Source of the DNA: Antedon bifida
Lineage: Eukaryota > Echinodermata > Crinoidea > Comatulida > Antedonidae
NCBI GenBank assembly: GCA_963402885.1
Contig: OY727094.1
Span: 35,652,501-35,716,500 of the forward strand
DNA length: 64,000 bases
Reading direction: 5' to 3'
A model generated the notes under the pieces. That model did no database searches and was not told the origin of the DNA. It saw only the letters and a list, made by a program, of their open reading frames with translations. This document shows, piece by piece, positions 1 through 13,200 of this stretch. The translations under genes and the position numbers were made by a program. Every line of letters begins with the position of its first letter. The first letter of the stretch is position 1.

Positions 1-79
1 CAGTTGGCATAAAGTTGTGTGATATATATAAATAAACAATATATAATAATATAATAATATAATATAATATATATAAACT

Positions 80-210
80 AGTGTGATATACCCAAATATG
101 GTAGTGATATGACCAAATATGGTAGCGATATGCCCAAAATGGTAGTGATATGACCAAATATGGTAGTGATATGACCAAATATGGTAGTGATATGACATCA
201 TCATGTCCAT
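80..210. repeat. Family A MITE fragment with expanded internal 19-20 bp tandem repeat
   Basis: About five copies of a short unit (ATGGTAGTGATATGACCAAA with variants) are followed by the family A core 'gacatcatcatgtccata'. Complete family A copies elsewhere in the window carry one or two of these units, so this copy looks internally expanded. No terminal repeat is visible. The open frame running through it from 150 begins in the repeat and is not considered a gene. Confidence 0.75.
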
Positions 211-267
211 ACATATTCATTGATTGTTTTTTCTGTGTGACAAATAATGATCCTTGTACAAACTTAC

Positions 268-1928
268 CAAGCCTGTCTTGTAAATTGTTGATGATATTCT
301 TAAGACTTGATATCTCATCCTTAAAATCAGTTTCAATTTCATTGACAGAATTCTTGGCTTCATCTGCTTGTCGTCGTAAATGGTTCACTTCCAGTTTGTG
401 TTTACCACAGATGCTCTTCAACTCGTTTTTTAACTGTTAAAAATATTGAAATGAAACAAATTCTTTAGTTATAATGAAGTCTGACGGGCAAGTAATCTGA
501 TGTGTTTGTAATTGTGCTCTCCCCAATGAGCTTCTATAGATTGGCTAGAGGGCTGACTCCAATGTCTACAGTTGATGATATATAGTTGCTGATCTAGTAG
601 TTAGAGTACATCTATGGTTCTCCAAGATTTATTTTCATTATACCAACCTTCTCATCATTGTCTTTAACTTCATCTTTGTATTTTTGTATAAGCTCTTCAC
701 ATCTGTTTTTCTCAATATCGATTTCCTAAAATATGACATGTATTAAAAGAAGACTATTACTAAACGATTGAAATTTAAAAGGAAAACTAAAGCATGTTCT
801 TAAATCAAAGCATGACTTAAATTAAAGCATGTTCTTAAATCAAAGCATGTACTGTACTTAATAGTTAAAAGATTAATAAGTCTAACTATTCCAATGGTCC
901 TGAATTACTTCCTAATTTTCAAAAGGAGGGACAATTTAATAATTTTGGGACAGGCTAATGAGTGCCATTTGGTATTTTGTTGTTTACCTGTATATATTGT
1001 ACTACAAATTAATATCTATCTACTTTCGGTCATAGATATGATAGCTGCAAGCATGACACAACAATCATTAAAAAAAACTATACCATTTGAAAAGCTTGTC
1101 TTAGCTTTTCTTCCAAGTTCTTTAATTCGTTAACATGCCGTTCTTTCTCTTTTCTAGACTCCTCAGACATCTAACGATTAAATAACAATTTGAAACATGA
1201 GTTACTACTTATAATGTTTTGTATTTGAAAGAAAGAGGTTTGTTACAGACCGAAAAAAAGTTTTTTCTTTGCAATAAGATTATGATAGCATGACACACCA
1301 ATAGCATTAAAAAAAAACTATACCATTTGAAAAACCTGTCTTAGCCTTTCTTCCAAGTTCTTTAAACACCTTTTTTCAATTTTTTTTAGCACACTCGTAC
1401 TTTTTTAATGTTAGATTTTGGGCAATTTGAAGTTTTTTAGCAAAACTACAGGAAATTGACATTAACAGAAAATCATCAGAATATTTAAAATTGCAATCAT
1501 TTATGTTACAGGCAGGTGGTTACTTCAGATTCAGACATATAACAAAACAATGACTTTAAACTTCTCTTTGGTGATCGATTTTCAATTGTAAAAGCAGAAT
1601 ACAGAATTTGTATTTTGTCCCTGCTATGTAAACAGAAACACCAAAATACAAACTTAATTTACCCTTTCTGGCCATTTGTCAGCTTCTCTGAGTTTCTGCT
1701 TAAAACTTTCTCTCAATTGTTCGATTCTGTTCTGATGTGAATTTATCATCAACTCTCTATGACAAAAAAAAATTTCAGTTTTTAGAAAGTAAACTAATTT
1801 GACAAATTGACATTGCATAAATTAAAATGTCATTTTAAGCAAAATATTTCCTTTTATTCTTTTACAACTATCGGCCATTAATCCGCGATAAATTAAAACT
1901 TCATTTGATATCTGTGATAATAATAACA

Positions 1929-1979
<51 letters not shown>

Positions 1980-4900
1980 TCTAGGGTAACTTTTGTATTG
2001 ATATTTTGTACTTTTTAATCGTCACGTTGTTTTTAATGTTGTAATTTTGTATTTTTTTTTTGGATGATTATGTTTTGCTTTGGAGACCCACTTGATAGTT
2101 TGATTTAGTTCGCTTTTGGGAATCCTGTCTCTCTCTATTGTTTGTTATTTTTTTGTTATAAGTATATGAGACGAAATAAATGAAATGAAATTATTTTCAT
2201 TCTCAGAAAGTATAAAGCATTGGGTTAAGTATACTATTCAAAAACACTATTTTAGTATCTATTATATTGATAAGCACTGATAAGACATTGGAATCCAGTT
2301 ACCTTTCTTCTTTGAGAGCTTTACACTCCTCCTTCGTCTTTCGTAACGTTACCCTTATCCCTTCAGATTCATTTTTTGTTGCCTCAGCCCGTCGTTGAAT
2401 TTCCTCTTCAATTCGATGTTGATCCACCATTTTCTGCTTTGATTTCTTCACCTCTATACTGGCTAGTCTAAGCTCCTCAGACTTCTGTTTCAATTCTAGT
2501 TGGTATTTACTAAACATCTGCTCAGATACTAGATCCTTTTTTCTCTGTTGTTCTCTGAGGTCGTCTACTTCTTGTGCCTTTCTTCTATAATTGCATAACA
2601 TACACATAATGAATGTTTATGAATGCAATGGGACAAATAATTTCATGAGGTGAAAGATGAAGGTTTTTTATGATGCAAACACATTTTTGTCTTTCCCCAA
2701 ATGAAATTATTTATTTCATCGCATATAACAACATTGTACTCCCGATGACGTAATTCAGAGTTCAATAGAATATTTATTGAATAGCATGTGACCCACAATC
2801 CTCCATTCAAATGACAAGAATCTACTTGAATGTGTTATAATACAATTTATTATTACTGGGATCAATAACTGATTTTTCCATCATAAATTTTTTTTTGCTC
2901 TCAACATGTTAAATGATCTGTGTAAATCTCTGTCATTTATTCTTATTTTTACTTTAAAGCTGAATATCTGTAGAAAATATTGGTTCAAGTGCATTCTTAA
3001 TCATATATTAATTTCAATCTACTTTATTGTGATGCGCAACAACACAGAGCTCAGGAAAAAATATATTGAGTGAATGCTCAATGGCAAACATTAAACTTAC
3101 TACATAGCCAGCGCGTAAGGCAGGGGACAAAGGCCTCTGGTTTAGCATTCTTAAGGGGCCCTGGGTTTAGCCAGTTAGCACTCATAGCCATTACTCCGCT
3201 GTCCACAAAGCTCTAGGCCGGCAACTTACCGTAGCTGTTCCTTGATTTGTGCAGCCTCTGATTCTGTTGTTCTACACCTGCTTGCAGCACTATCAACATC
3301 ATTACGCAGTTCTACATAAAAAAAAGGACTTCAGTATAATAAAGCCACCTTAATATAAAACAATTGCACTAAGTATTTTGCGTTACAGAGGTAACATTAA
3401 TTTTGCAGCATTAAAATGACTGAGGTAATAGTGTGAAACGCTTAGCAGCTTTGTGCAATAAGCACTATATAGGAACGAGTATTATTATTGAAGATGATAA
3501 AGCAATGCTGCACTTAACCTAATGTCTATGTTATGAATTACTATTTTCAACATTTTCAAAATATCCCAGGTTGGATGCCCCGATGGTATTACATACTATC
3601 AAATTAATATAACCCAAACCATGCACTTTTCACAATCCAATTATCATCATTAAAAATGCTGTGCAAGTATTATTTGGGATTATTCACAAACAGATAAAAT
3701 GTTAAGACAACATACTGTTAACTTCTGCGTGTAGATGTTGACAATGGTCTTTGCTGTTGACAAGTTCTACTTCCATGTCTTCCAGTCGGGAACCATTTGC
3801 TTCATTATCCTTCAACAATAACTTCAAACTGCTGTTCTCTTTTCTCATGTCCTTTATTTCTTCCTCAAGGGATGATAACCTCTTTTCTGAAGACTGCTTT
3901 TCTGTTAAACATAAAGCAAATATGAGAAAAGTTTGTTTTTTTAACGAATGTGGTAAAGTGCTGCCTGCTTTGTTGTTTCTTTATGTTATAAATTCTATGT
4001 TTTGTTTTTATATATTTAGGCAAATTGCCAAGGATAACCATAACCAAATTCATTCACTATCCTTCTTAAAAGTGGCAATCCTTTTCACAAGATGCTCTAC
4101 ATAAACAAAGTCTTATGTATGAGTTGTCATGTTCTAGTGATGTTAAGCTAACAATCCCACAAACTAAACAAAAGGCATTTGCAGAACGCTCGTTTTATGC
4201 TGCTGGAGCAAGAATCTGGAATAATTTGAATGACTATAATCAGTTTAAAAAAGATTTAAGACCAATATTATGACAGTAAGTGAATGGCCACTGATTATGG
4301 GCGCTATATAAATGTTACAGTATGTAGGCCATGAGAATAAAAAAATGTGGGAGTTTAATGTACAAATGATTCAATTATGTGTCTATAGAAACTTCAATAA
4401 TGTATCTATAGAAACTTTAATTATGTATCTATAGAAACTTAAAAACAATGAAAACAAACCTGACAGCTCTCTTTCACACACTCTAACTATGTTAGCATTC
4501 AGTGTTGCCATGGTTTCCTTAACCAGCTTTGACCTTTGATTGACAAATGTGTGAATATTTGTCAACTCTGACCTCTGTTTCTTAACTACAGCCATCAAAT
4601 CTGGAAGCCTGCTCATAACATTGCTATTTTGTTTTCTGTATACAAGAACAAAATTTAGTTATGTTAAAAAGTACTTATATATTTTACTGTACATACAAGA
4701 TAATGTAGACATACTAAGACCGACCCAATCTACTGGTATAAGAAGGCTATCCTAAAACTGTATTTTGTTATAGAAATTAACAATAGTTTTATTGATGAAA
4801 AAAAAGACTCTTTACCTTAACATAGAATTTTGAATAAATTCTTTATGCAACTGATCTTGTAGTTGAGACTTGGTTTCATTTAAGTTCTGTATCTCTTTGG

Positions 4901-6114
4901 TTTGTTTACTTAAACCACTTTTCTGTTTAAGAATCCTAAAAAACAACAATACAGTTTATTTAAACAATAAGTACCATACTAACTATGGTACTAAGTGCAC
5001 CTACTTTAAACAAAACATTACATTTTAGTTAGTTTATACCCAAGAAATTAAAATAACTTTGGAGGGGCGGATTTTTTGTTATGACCAGCTAGACAAGCAA
5101 AGAGTGTAGTGATGTGCCCAAATATGGTAGTGAAATGACATCATGTCCATAGATCGGCACATCACATTTTTTTCTCACATAAAGTTTGATAGTGTAGATA
5201 GAGCTTAAGGGTTTATTTAAACAATTTTACAAACATAGAAACTCACATATCATCTTTGCTTATAACCAATTGTTGACTTTGTGTAAGTTTTTCTTTGATG
5301 CTTTTAATTTCATCTTTTAAAGTTTGCTCTCTGGCAATAGTTGCTTGGTAATCTATCAAGTCCTGTTCCAATGATTTTACCTAAAATGTCGCAATGCAAA
5401 ATAAATAATGACATTTTTTACTATTAGTAATAAATATTCATAATCATATTTTATTTAAATTAATTAATGAAAACAATTGTAAGATTTAAATCTTAAAATT
5501 GTTGACATTTATATGTAAAGAAAAGTGCTGAAAGAGCAGTGTGTTTCTTAGACTGATTATTTAATGTACACTGATATATGGGCAGCAATAGAAACTCAGA
5601 AACAAGTGCTTACTGTAGCTTTCAAGAGCATGGCAAAAGAAGCCTAGAGCCTGGTGTGAATTCTTCACTAGGTCACCAAGAGAACAGCGAAATGGACAAA
5701 TTTTCACTTGACATTGTTTTTTTATTTATTTCTTTCAATGAAACATAAAAAGGGAGTTGTCACAGACAACTACTGCCAAAGTCCCAAACTCCAGACAAAC
5801 AATACAAGCAAAATAAAATAAAGAATTACAAAAATAGACTATGTACAATGATAAAATCAAATTCGTGACAACATATGATTAAAAGTTTACAAACATAAAA
5901 ATATAGTGTAGACAAATTTAAAATATAATGATAGTGCTACCTTATCTTGCAATTCTTTGACCTCATGATGTATGAAATAACTAATGCCACAGTATTTACA
6001 GACTGTGTCATCCTTGGTCATGTCTTGAATCTCCTTTGGCAGTGGATGTTCCAGTGGAAGCCTTTCTATCATCTCACTGTTGTTGATTTCCACTTTAATC
6101 TGTTTATCTGCCAT
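268..6114 (-). CDS. LEKR1: LEKR1-like coiled-coil protein, 5' complete, 3' end beyond the left edge
   Basis: Eleven exons on the minus strand: 6114-5941, 5380-5247, 4935-4816, 4635-4460, 3901-3716, 3311-3230, 2584-2303, 1756-1663, 1170-1084, 725-648 and 433-268. All have AG/GT borders and compatible phases, giving about 526 residues with no stop; the last donor (268) leads off the window. The N-terminus has the motif HPLPKEIQDM...VCKYCGISYFIHHEVKEL, which I recognise from vertebrate LEKR1 (leucine-, glutamate- and lysine-rich protein 1). The CxxC pair could bind zinc (inference). The remainder is charged, K/E/Q/L-rich heptad-like sequence, i.e. long coiled coil, with no enzyme motif. The start at 6114 is the first Met ahead of the conserved motif. 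The molecular role of the family is poorly known. The donor of the 725-648 exon (GTTGGT) is weak. The gene is head-to-head with the SH2D5-like gene. Confidence 0.8.
1040..1370. repeat. Partial exon duplication within the LEKR1-like gene
   Basis: The segment 1045-1130 covers the 3' part of coding exon 1170-1084 and its donor. It is repeated at about 1282-1365 with roughly 90% identity by eye; the shared run includes 'ctataccatttgaaaa' and 'tttcttccaagttcttta'. The left copy keeps the full exon with its acceptor. The right copy has lost the 5' half of the exon, so it is probably a dead duplicate lying in the upstream intron. Confidence 0.7.
1919..1978. repeat. (AAT)n microsatellite
   Basis: About 19 near-perfect ATA/AAT triplets lie in an intron of the LEKR1-like gene. 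No function is suggested. Confidence 0.95.
5085..5210. mobile_element. Family A palindromic MITE
   Basis: The right end is 'aaagtttgatagtgtagata' followed by gagctt. The core carries 'gtgatgtgcccaaatatgg' and the facing 'ggcacatcacattttttt'. The left terminal repeat is eroded. It lies in an intron of the LEKR1-like gene. Confidence 0.75.
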
Positions 6115-7206
6115 TTTGTCTTTTCTTCAGTTTACCCAGTTATAGATTTGAGGAAGAATGGTGATTTTAAAAAACTGTTCCCCTCTATTATTATAAAAGA
6201 CATGAATCAATCAAACAATATTTTATATAACAAATTAATTAATTAAGTGTAGGGATAGGAAAAATATGATATATTAATATAGTAAAATACATTAAAAAAA
6301 TGAAAATAGCCTAGGCCTAGTTAGGCCTACTATTATTTATTAAAATAATCGTATTTCATTTACTGGACATAGGCTAGGCCTAAACTAGGCTAGACAAAAG
6401 TCAGATTAATATTATAAATGGGGGTATTTATATATTAGGGATAATGTGTGTGGTTAGGTTTGCCTAGGCCTAGGCCCATTTTATCTTATGATCGAGGGCC
6501 GCAAAAAATCCTAGGAACAAAACGCCCGCTCATCGTCGTAGTCTTTAATAATAGGCCTAGGCCTACGTGCCCGTCTAGCTAGCTAGCTAGGCCTAGAGGG
6601 GCCTAGTTATGTAGTTTGCTGGTAAAATACTCATCATTTATGTATCAAAAGGTAACATGAAATACCTGACCTACTTCATAATAGTAATGGACATTTATAT
6701 TACCGCCATTATAATCAAATATGTAATTTAATATGGATTTATATTGCAAAATCGATCGGTCGTCGACTCGCGGTGTTGGTCGTGTCCATGGAGTTGTTTA
6801 CCAATGGTGTACTATTTCTGTTAATGTCTTGAATTTTTTAATGTCTTCCTAAACTGATTTTGTGTGGAATTATAATTTCGAAATGATTTTATTTTAAAAC
6901 AATGAGAAGAATAGATTTAAAATTGAAAATAATTTATTTGTATTGTTTTTTAAAATTTATTTAATGTTAATCCATATTGTTAACTAATTGAAATGGATTT
7001 ATAAACGATTTTAGGTTGACATTTTTTAACACAAGGATCAACAGCAAAAAGTAAGTAGAGCACCGGAAGTATCCGATGTCAACAAACACGACGTGTGAGA
7101 CTTGAGCACGATATAAGAACTTTCACAAGATTTTTTAAGAAAAGAAGAATGGCGACGAAATAAAAGACTGAGATATTCCGTTTTCATATTACATCTGTCC
7201 TTTTAT
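6115..7206. promoter_or_regulatory. Divergent intergenic region between LEKR1-like and SH2D5-like genes
   Basis: There are 1.09 kb between the two start codons. It contains clusters of the palindrome TAGGCCTA (6308-6330, 6370-6395, 6460-6475, 6552-6605) and short CpG-rich patches near 6530 and 6750-6790. No convincing TATA box or open frame is seen. Part of 7020-7206 is probably 5' UTR of the SH2D5-like mRNA. The regulatory role is inferred from gene arrangement only. Confidence 0.5.
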
Positions 7207-10200
7207 TTGATTGTCGTCATGTTTTCAAACAAGTCAAAGAAGAAGGAGAAGCGAACTGTTGAGCTTACTTTATTTCAGGAAAGGCGTGAACATTTACTAC
7301 AAAAACTACCTCAAAGTTTTAGTGAAGCAGCAGCCCAGCCTGAACGGAGTCCAATTGACTTGGCTCAGCAGTCAAGGAAGACTCAAGGAGGCGGGGACGA
7401 TGGAGGAGAAGAAGAAGGAGAAAATATTGGTAATGGCACTAAAGAAATTCAAAGATTTGCTAAGGTAAATTTTTGAATTTTTAAGATATAATTATAATGT
7501 ATTTTAGTACTTTTAAAAAGATGATGATAATTATTCAAAGATTTGCTAAGGTAAATTTTTTTAATTTTGAAGATATTAAATTATAATGTATTTTAGTACT
7601 TTGAAAAAGATGATGATAATTATTTCAATTAATTTAATTACTTTTTTTAGATAAATATAATTATAATTATTATTTAATAATTTGATAATAATTTGTTTAT
7701 TATTAATTAAAAATTAGGCTGGCCTAGGCTAGAGCCAATATTAATTATAATTTAATTTAATTTTGTTCAAATGATGTAAACAGTTACGGTAGTAGTTTTG
7801 TATATATAATTTTTTGCCACATGATCGTTTCAATTATAAAATGAAATCCTTGTTGAAAAGAAGTTTTTCAAAAAATGGCACTTGACCCGTGACTATTAAG
7901 CGCGACTTGGAAGGTAATGAAAACATTCGACGACAGTCCTGACACTCGCCACATTATTGAACAAGTTCAACTCCCAGCGTGGCCACCAGGCTTCAATTAC
8001 CTCATTTGCATGGTAACCGTTGGCAGCAGCAATGTCCATTGATTGTACGGTTTCACTGTTGAAAAAGAAAGAAGTATTTTATAGTTATTAACCAAATGGT
8101 CAGTCATTGAATTATTAAGCTTTTCATTTTCTTCAGTGATTTTTATTATTTAGCATTTATTCATTCATACTATTGTCCATTACAATTACATCATTCAAAT
8201 ATTTTTTATTATTTATGATATTCCAATCCTTTAAACTCTGTATACATTATCAAACTTTATGTGCACATCACTTTTTTTGTCAAACTAGTTTGATAGTGTA
8301 GACAGAGCTTTACACTATTTTATACAGTTACTGATTAAAACAAATTAGTAAGCATTTTATTTAAACTTGTAAAGTTGTTTAAATCGTGCAAATTTGCTGA
8401 ATAATTATTTCATTTCTTCAAAAATTTTATTTTTTTAATCATTTATAAAATTGTAATAGCCACAAAGGTCAAAATATACAGTCTTCATTTTCCTTTTCAA
8501 GTTTTTAATTAATAATCATCAGTGATTGGTCAATTTAGATCACATGTTCAGGGAACATAGGATATCTTACGTATCCTGTTTCCCATAGTAACAACATTAA
8601 TTAGGTGACCTCCTTTAATGCTGCTAATTAAATATTAACATGTCATTACTTCTAATGCTCTGTCTATACTATAAAACTAGTTTGACAACAAAAGTGTGAT
8701 GTGCCCAAATATGGTAGTGATATAACATCATCATGTCCATATATGGGCACATCACATTTGTCACATGAAGTTTTATAGTGTAGATAGAGCTTTACATCGC
8801 TTATTTCATACTTTCATTTCATTTAAAATGTTGTCTTCTTTTTTAATTTAATTAGTACGTAACTAGTTTTCCTGTGATGCACATATCTGATGACAACAGG
8901 GCAAATTATCTACAGAAAGAAATGAATAAATATAAGGTAAAGTTTCAATATATTATATTTGTTTGTCTGTTGTGTGTTTCATTTTGCTTGAAGAAAATTA
9001 TTTAAAAACCCCAATATTCTATTGACATCTTCAAACAATTGCTGAAAACCCATTTCCTTCGCATAGCATATGAAATGACGTAAGTTCCACCTTGTTTCGA
9101 GAAAATTTACTTTGGTTAAGCGCTATACAAAAGGCATTATTATTATTATTAAAACTTGAGTTAAATTGGAGTATCATTATTACATACAAAATTGAATAAA
9201 CCTTTAATTATTGACAACAGACAAGCGTAAAATTTTGCACACGGTACACTAAATAAACTGGCAGTCACCAATTTAATGTTGTGTTAGGTTTTAAAGAATT
9301 CAAATATTTTTTTAACATTAACAATTATCTTTTTCATTTTCAATTTCTGATTTTAGGAGAGAATTTCTACTTTTCATTTGTACAGTACCTGTTGTACTTT
9401 AGGAGAGAAATTACCTTTTTTGTAATTCTAAAACATTTACAAAACCGAAATACACAAAACAAATTCATCATATACATTCAATATGTTTCCATAAAAATTC
9501 AAAAGACAGATAACAAGTGGTGAACCAAACTAAATCCTCCTTGCGTATGCAAATCAAAATGAACAATAATATCATACGTTAGCAATGTTAATTATATTGC
9601 CATTTATCCACTATAAGTGCCTAATAACAGTGTATTAATTGCTTGTTGAAATCAATTGTAGTTTTGTATACAGTGTTGATAGACAACTTCATTGTCACAA
9701 TAGCAGATTCCAATGGATTTATGATTGGTTGGTTACCAGGAAACTGAATTTCCGTCATCGAGGAATGCATGAGGGAGTAATTTATGAGATCACTTTGAAT
9801 AATTTTTGTTAATAATTTACAAATAATATTGTAGACATTGTTTTTAAAAATGAGCATGTCACTTTTCAGTACAGAATATGTATAGTTTATCTACATACAT
9901 TATATTAAACAACATTTGTCTCTGTATCCAAAGCCCAAGTCTTGGTCTCCTGATTTCCACAGTATTTAGGAGTCCAGGTTTTTTGTTTTTTTTTAATGTG
10001 GCAGTTACAACACTAAATCAGTACATCTTTATTAACATCAATTCAAAAAATAATATAAATATTGAATAAATAAATGTAATATAATACATTGACCCATGTA
10101 GGTAATATACAGCATTGAAGGAATGAAAGTGGGTGAATCCCACAAAAAAAAGATTTTTTTTTAATACAGTGTGGAATATTATATATTTTCAAAATCTTTT

Positions 10201-13200
10201 AAAATTCTAATATCATAAATATAGAGATTTAGTATAAAATCTATACTATTTCTTTTTATGAAATTGCTAATTGTTCTAGTGTACATTGTCTTAAGTGTGC
10301 CCTTGTATATTGTAGTGTGAATGGTATTTAATCTTAAACTGTTTAATAGTTGTCCATTGTCCTTTTTTTCATCAGAATAAAAAAAATGCCAAAGCTGTCC
10401 AACTTGTCATTGCACTCTCAGGGATCAAGGTCTGCCAAGTTGCCAATGAGAAGGTAAGTCACTACTAAAGCAGAATAATCAGGTTTTAGATACCAGCGTA
10501 CAGTTGTATTTCATCTAGCAAGTTGCCAATAAGAAGGTAAGTCACTACTAAAGCACAATAGTCTGGTCTTGGATACCAGCGTACAGTTGTATTTCATCTA
10601 CCAAGTTGCCAATAAGAAGGTAAGTCACTACTAAAGCACAATAGTCTGGTCTTAGATACCAGCGTACAGTTGTATTTCATCTACCAAGTTGCCAATGAGA
10701 AGGTAAGTCACTACTAAAGCAGAATAGTTCATTCTTAGTTCAGCATACATACAATGCAAGTTTTTCCTTGTATTCCTTAGCTGTACATAATACTTTGGAT
10801 ATTATTCAACTAAAATAATTAATAGAAAGTTAAGTTTACAATAAATAATTATTTCTAAAATATTACTGAACACTTCTTGTCAAGCTTTTTAACACTATGA
10901 TTGAAACCCAAATTTAAATTTACATTACATAGCAATACATTCATGGATATTTATAATTAATAATAAGCAACTATACCAGTTTATCAACAAGTTTGCTTTT
11001 TTATTCATTATGTTTTACTGCATCATTCAGTGTTCAAATCCACTACACAATGTAAGTTACTACATTGCAACTGCAGTGCAATATTTTGGTACATGGTGTC
11101 TGCTGCCCTCTGTAATTATCAGCATATTTGTTTATAGACATTTTTGTATTCTCAAATTATTTAATATTTTTACACAAATTTCTGTGTCGGTTAATTAATA
11201 ACTATGCATCAAATGTTGAATTAACAGACATTAAAAAATAATTATTTATTACATTTTAAGGAAACATTTAATTAACTAAAAACTACAACTACTGTATCAA
11301 GATGTTTAGTATTATTTTTATTTATTTTGAAAATAACTTGCTTATTTTATAAAAAATAATGTTATAATAACTGAATAAATGTCTAATATTGAGTAAACTT
11401 TCTAATCAGTTGTCAGTTTTAAATTATTTCACTATCACTGCCATTACCCGTATAACTAGTTATTAATATAATTGTGTATACTGGTTTTGCCAATTAGAAC
11501 ATGGATTAAAGAATAATTATTCTTTACTCCATGATTAGAAGCAGTAAACATATCTCCACACAATAAAATAATTTTAAATAGTATTCAAAATTTGGCACTA
11601 ATTTAAGGAATCATACTTAGTTGACACGTTCCTACGTTTACCCCACAACAATTTCCAGCAGTTTCCTGCTAAATGGTAATTGTAGGCTTATTTGATCCCT
11701 TTGGTAGCAAGATGCAGCTTATACAAGCTAGGCCAACGATCTCCTTGACAATATCCAAGGTCATGCTACTGTTCAGCTAAGCCTAGCTTTCTGCAGATTG
11801 CATTTATTATATTGCTGTCTCCCGGACGTGGTAGAGTCTTGTATATTATCTCGTAAAATTTATGTTTTTGTCATATAGTGGTTAAGATGGATATTACTGA
11901 CGTGATGTAAGTTTGTTTCTGAACGTATTTGTTTATGAACGTTTTTGTTTATGAACGTTTTTGTTTATGAACGTTTTTGTTTTGACAATTATCCTACACA
12001 ATATTTTATTACAGAATTTAGTTTTAGTATTTTTCTGTTTTCCTTTCTTTTTTTGTCATAATTATTGCTTCTCTGTCAACAAATTTTTTTCAATATTTTA
12101 TATTTATTTTTGGTTTTCTGCTGAAAGTTCAACAGTAAGAATTTGAATCTCATGATTTTTTGTTGGCAAGTTACTGGTTTTCACGACGTCTTATACAGTG
12201 AGTTTACGAAATAAGGTGGTATGACAACGGCATATTGGAGCTTACGGATGCGTAGTTTAAAGTTTAAGCATTGCACGTCTCGTTGGTAAGCACCATATGC
12301 AGTCTCCATCATACCGTCCTGTTTCACAAATGTACAGTGTTGACTAAAACTAATACACTGTCGTTTTGCCTAAAAATATTTGGTCACTTGGTTTGTATAT
12401 GTTTCCAAGATTTTTAAAATTAATAATAACTTATGTAAGGTTATTGCACTGTGTACACATTAAAAAAAATTATTTGTTTGGGTAAAGATTTTTACGATTC
12501 ACTGTCTTGTGATTTTAGGGATATTAAAGTATGGTTAAATTGAGTTGTTGAACTGTTCCTATATCCTTATTGTAGCCCTGTGCCAATCTTACTCACGTCA
12601 GTATGCCAATTGTGATGCTGTAAATGTAATAATATTGTTTTTTTGATTGTTGTGTATACGTAATTGAATCACCACATTTTATTTAATTTTGCTTCTTTTT
12701 TAGAACCATCATCATCATCATATCATCATCCTATCTTACCATTGATTTTAAAATAGAGTAAATTACTCAATACACTATACTTTGAAAATGCCAACATCCT
12801 CATTTTAATTTTAATTTCAATAAACTAATTGCTATAAAATGAAATACTTTACATCTCATTTATTCTTTTTATTCATCTTTTGTCTGCTGTGATCCCAATA
12901 ATTATACTATATTATAATCTCCAATTGCTTTGTTGTGGTTTAAACTGGGTTAGATCCTGTCGTCATAGGTTTGGTGGGCTGTCTCTAATTGTGTTGGTCA
13001 TTACGTAGTAACTTCCTACAATATTTAATTGTATATATTTCAATCAAACTTCGTTTAAATTTATTTTTAACCCTCTTTGATCATACTTTTGGTCACTGGA
13101 ATTCTACTAGTGTTTTTGTGGATAACGTACTAGGTATGTTTTTATGTTTTTCTAAATCATCTTAAAATGTATTGTTTGTTACTATAATTATTAAATATGT

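Noticed and set aside
3751-4104. 117-codon plus-strand frame
   Set aside because: It is antisense to the 3901-3716 exon of the LEKR1-like gene and continues into AT-rich intron.
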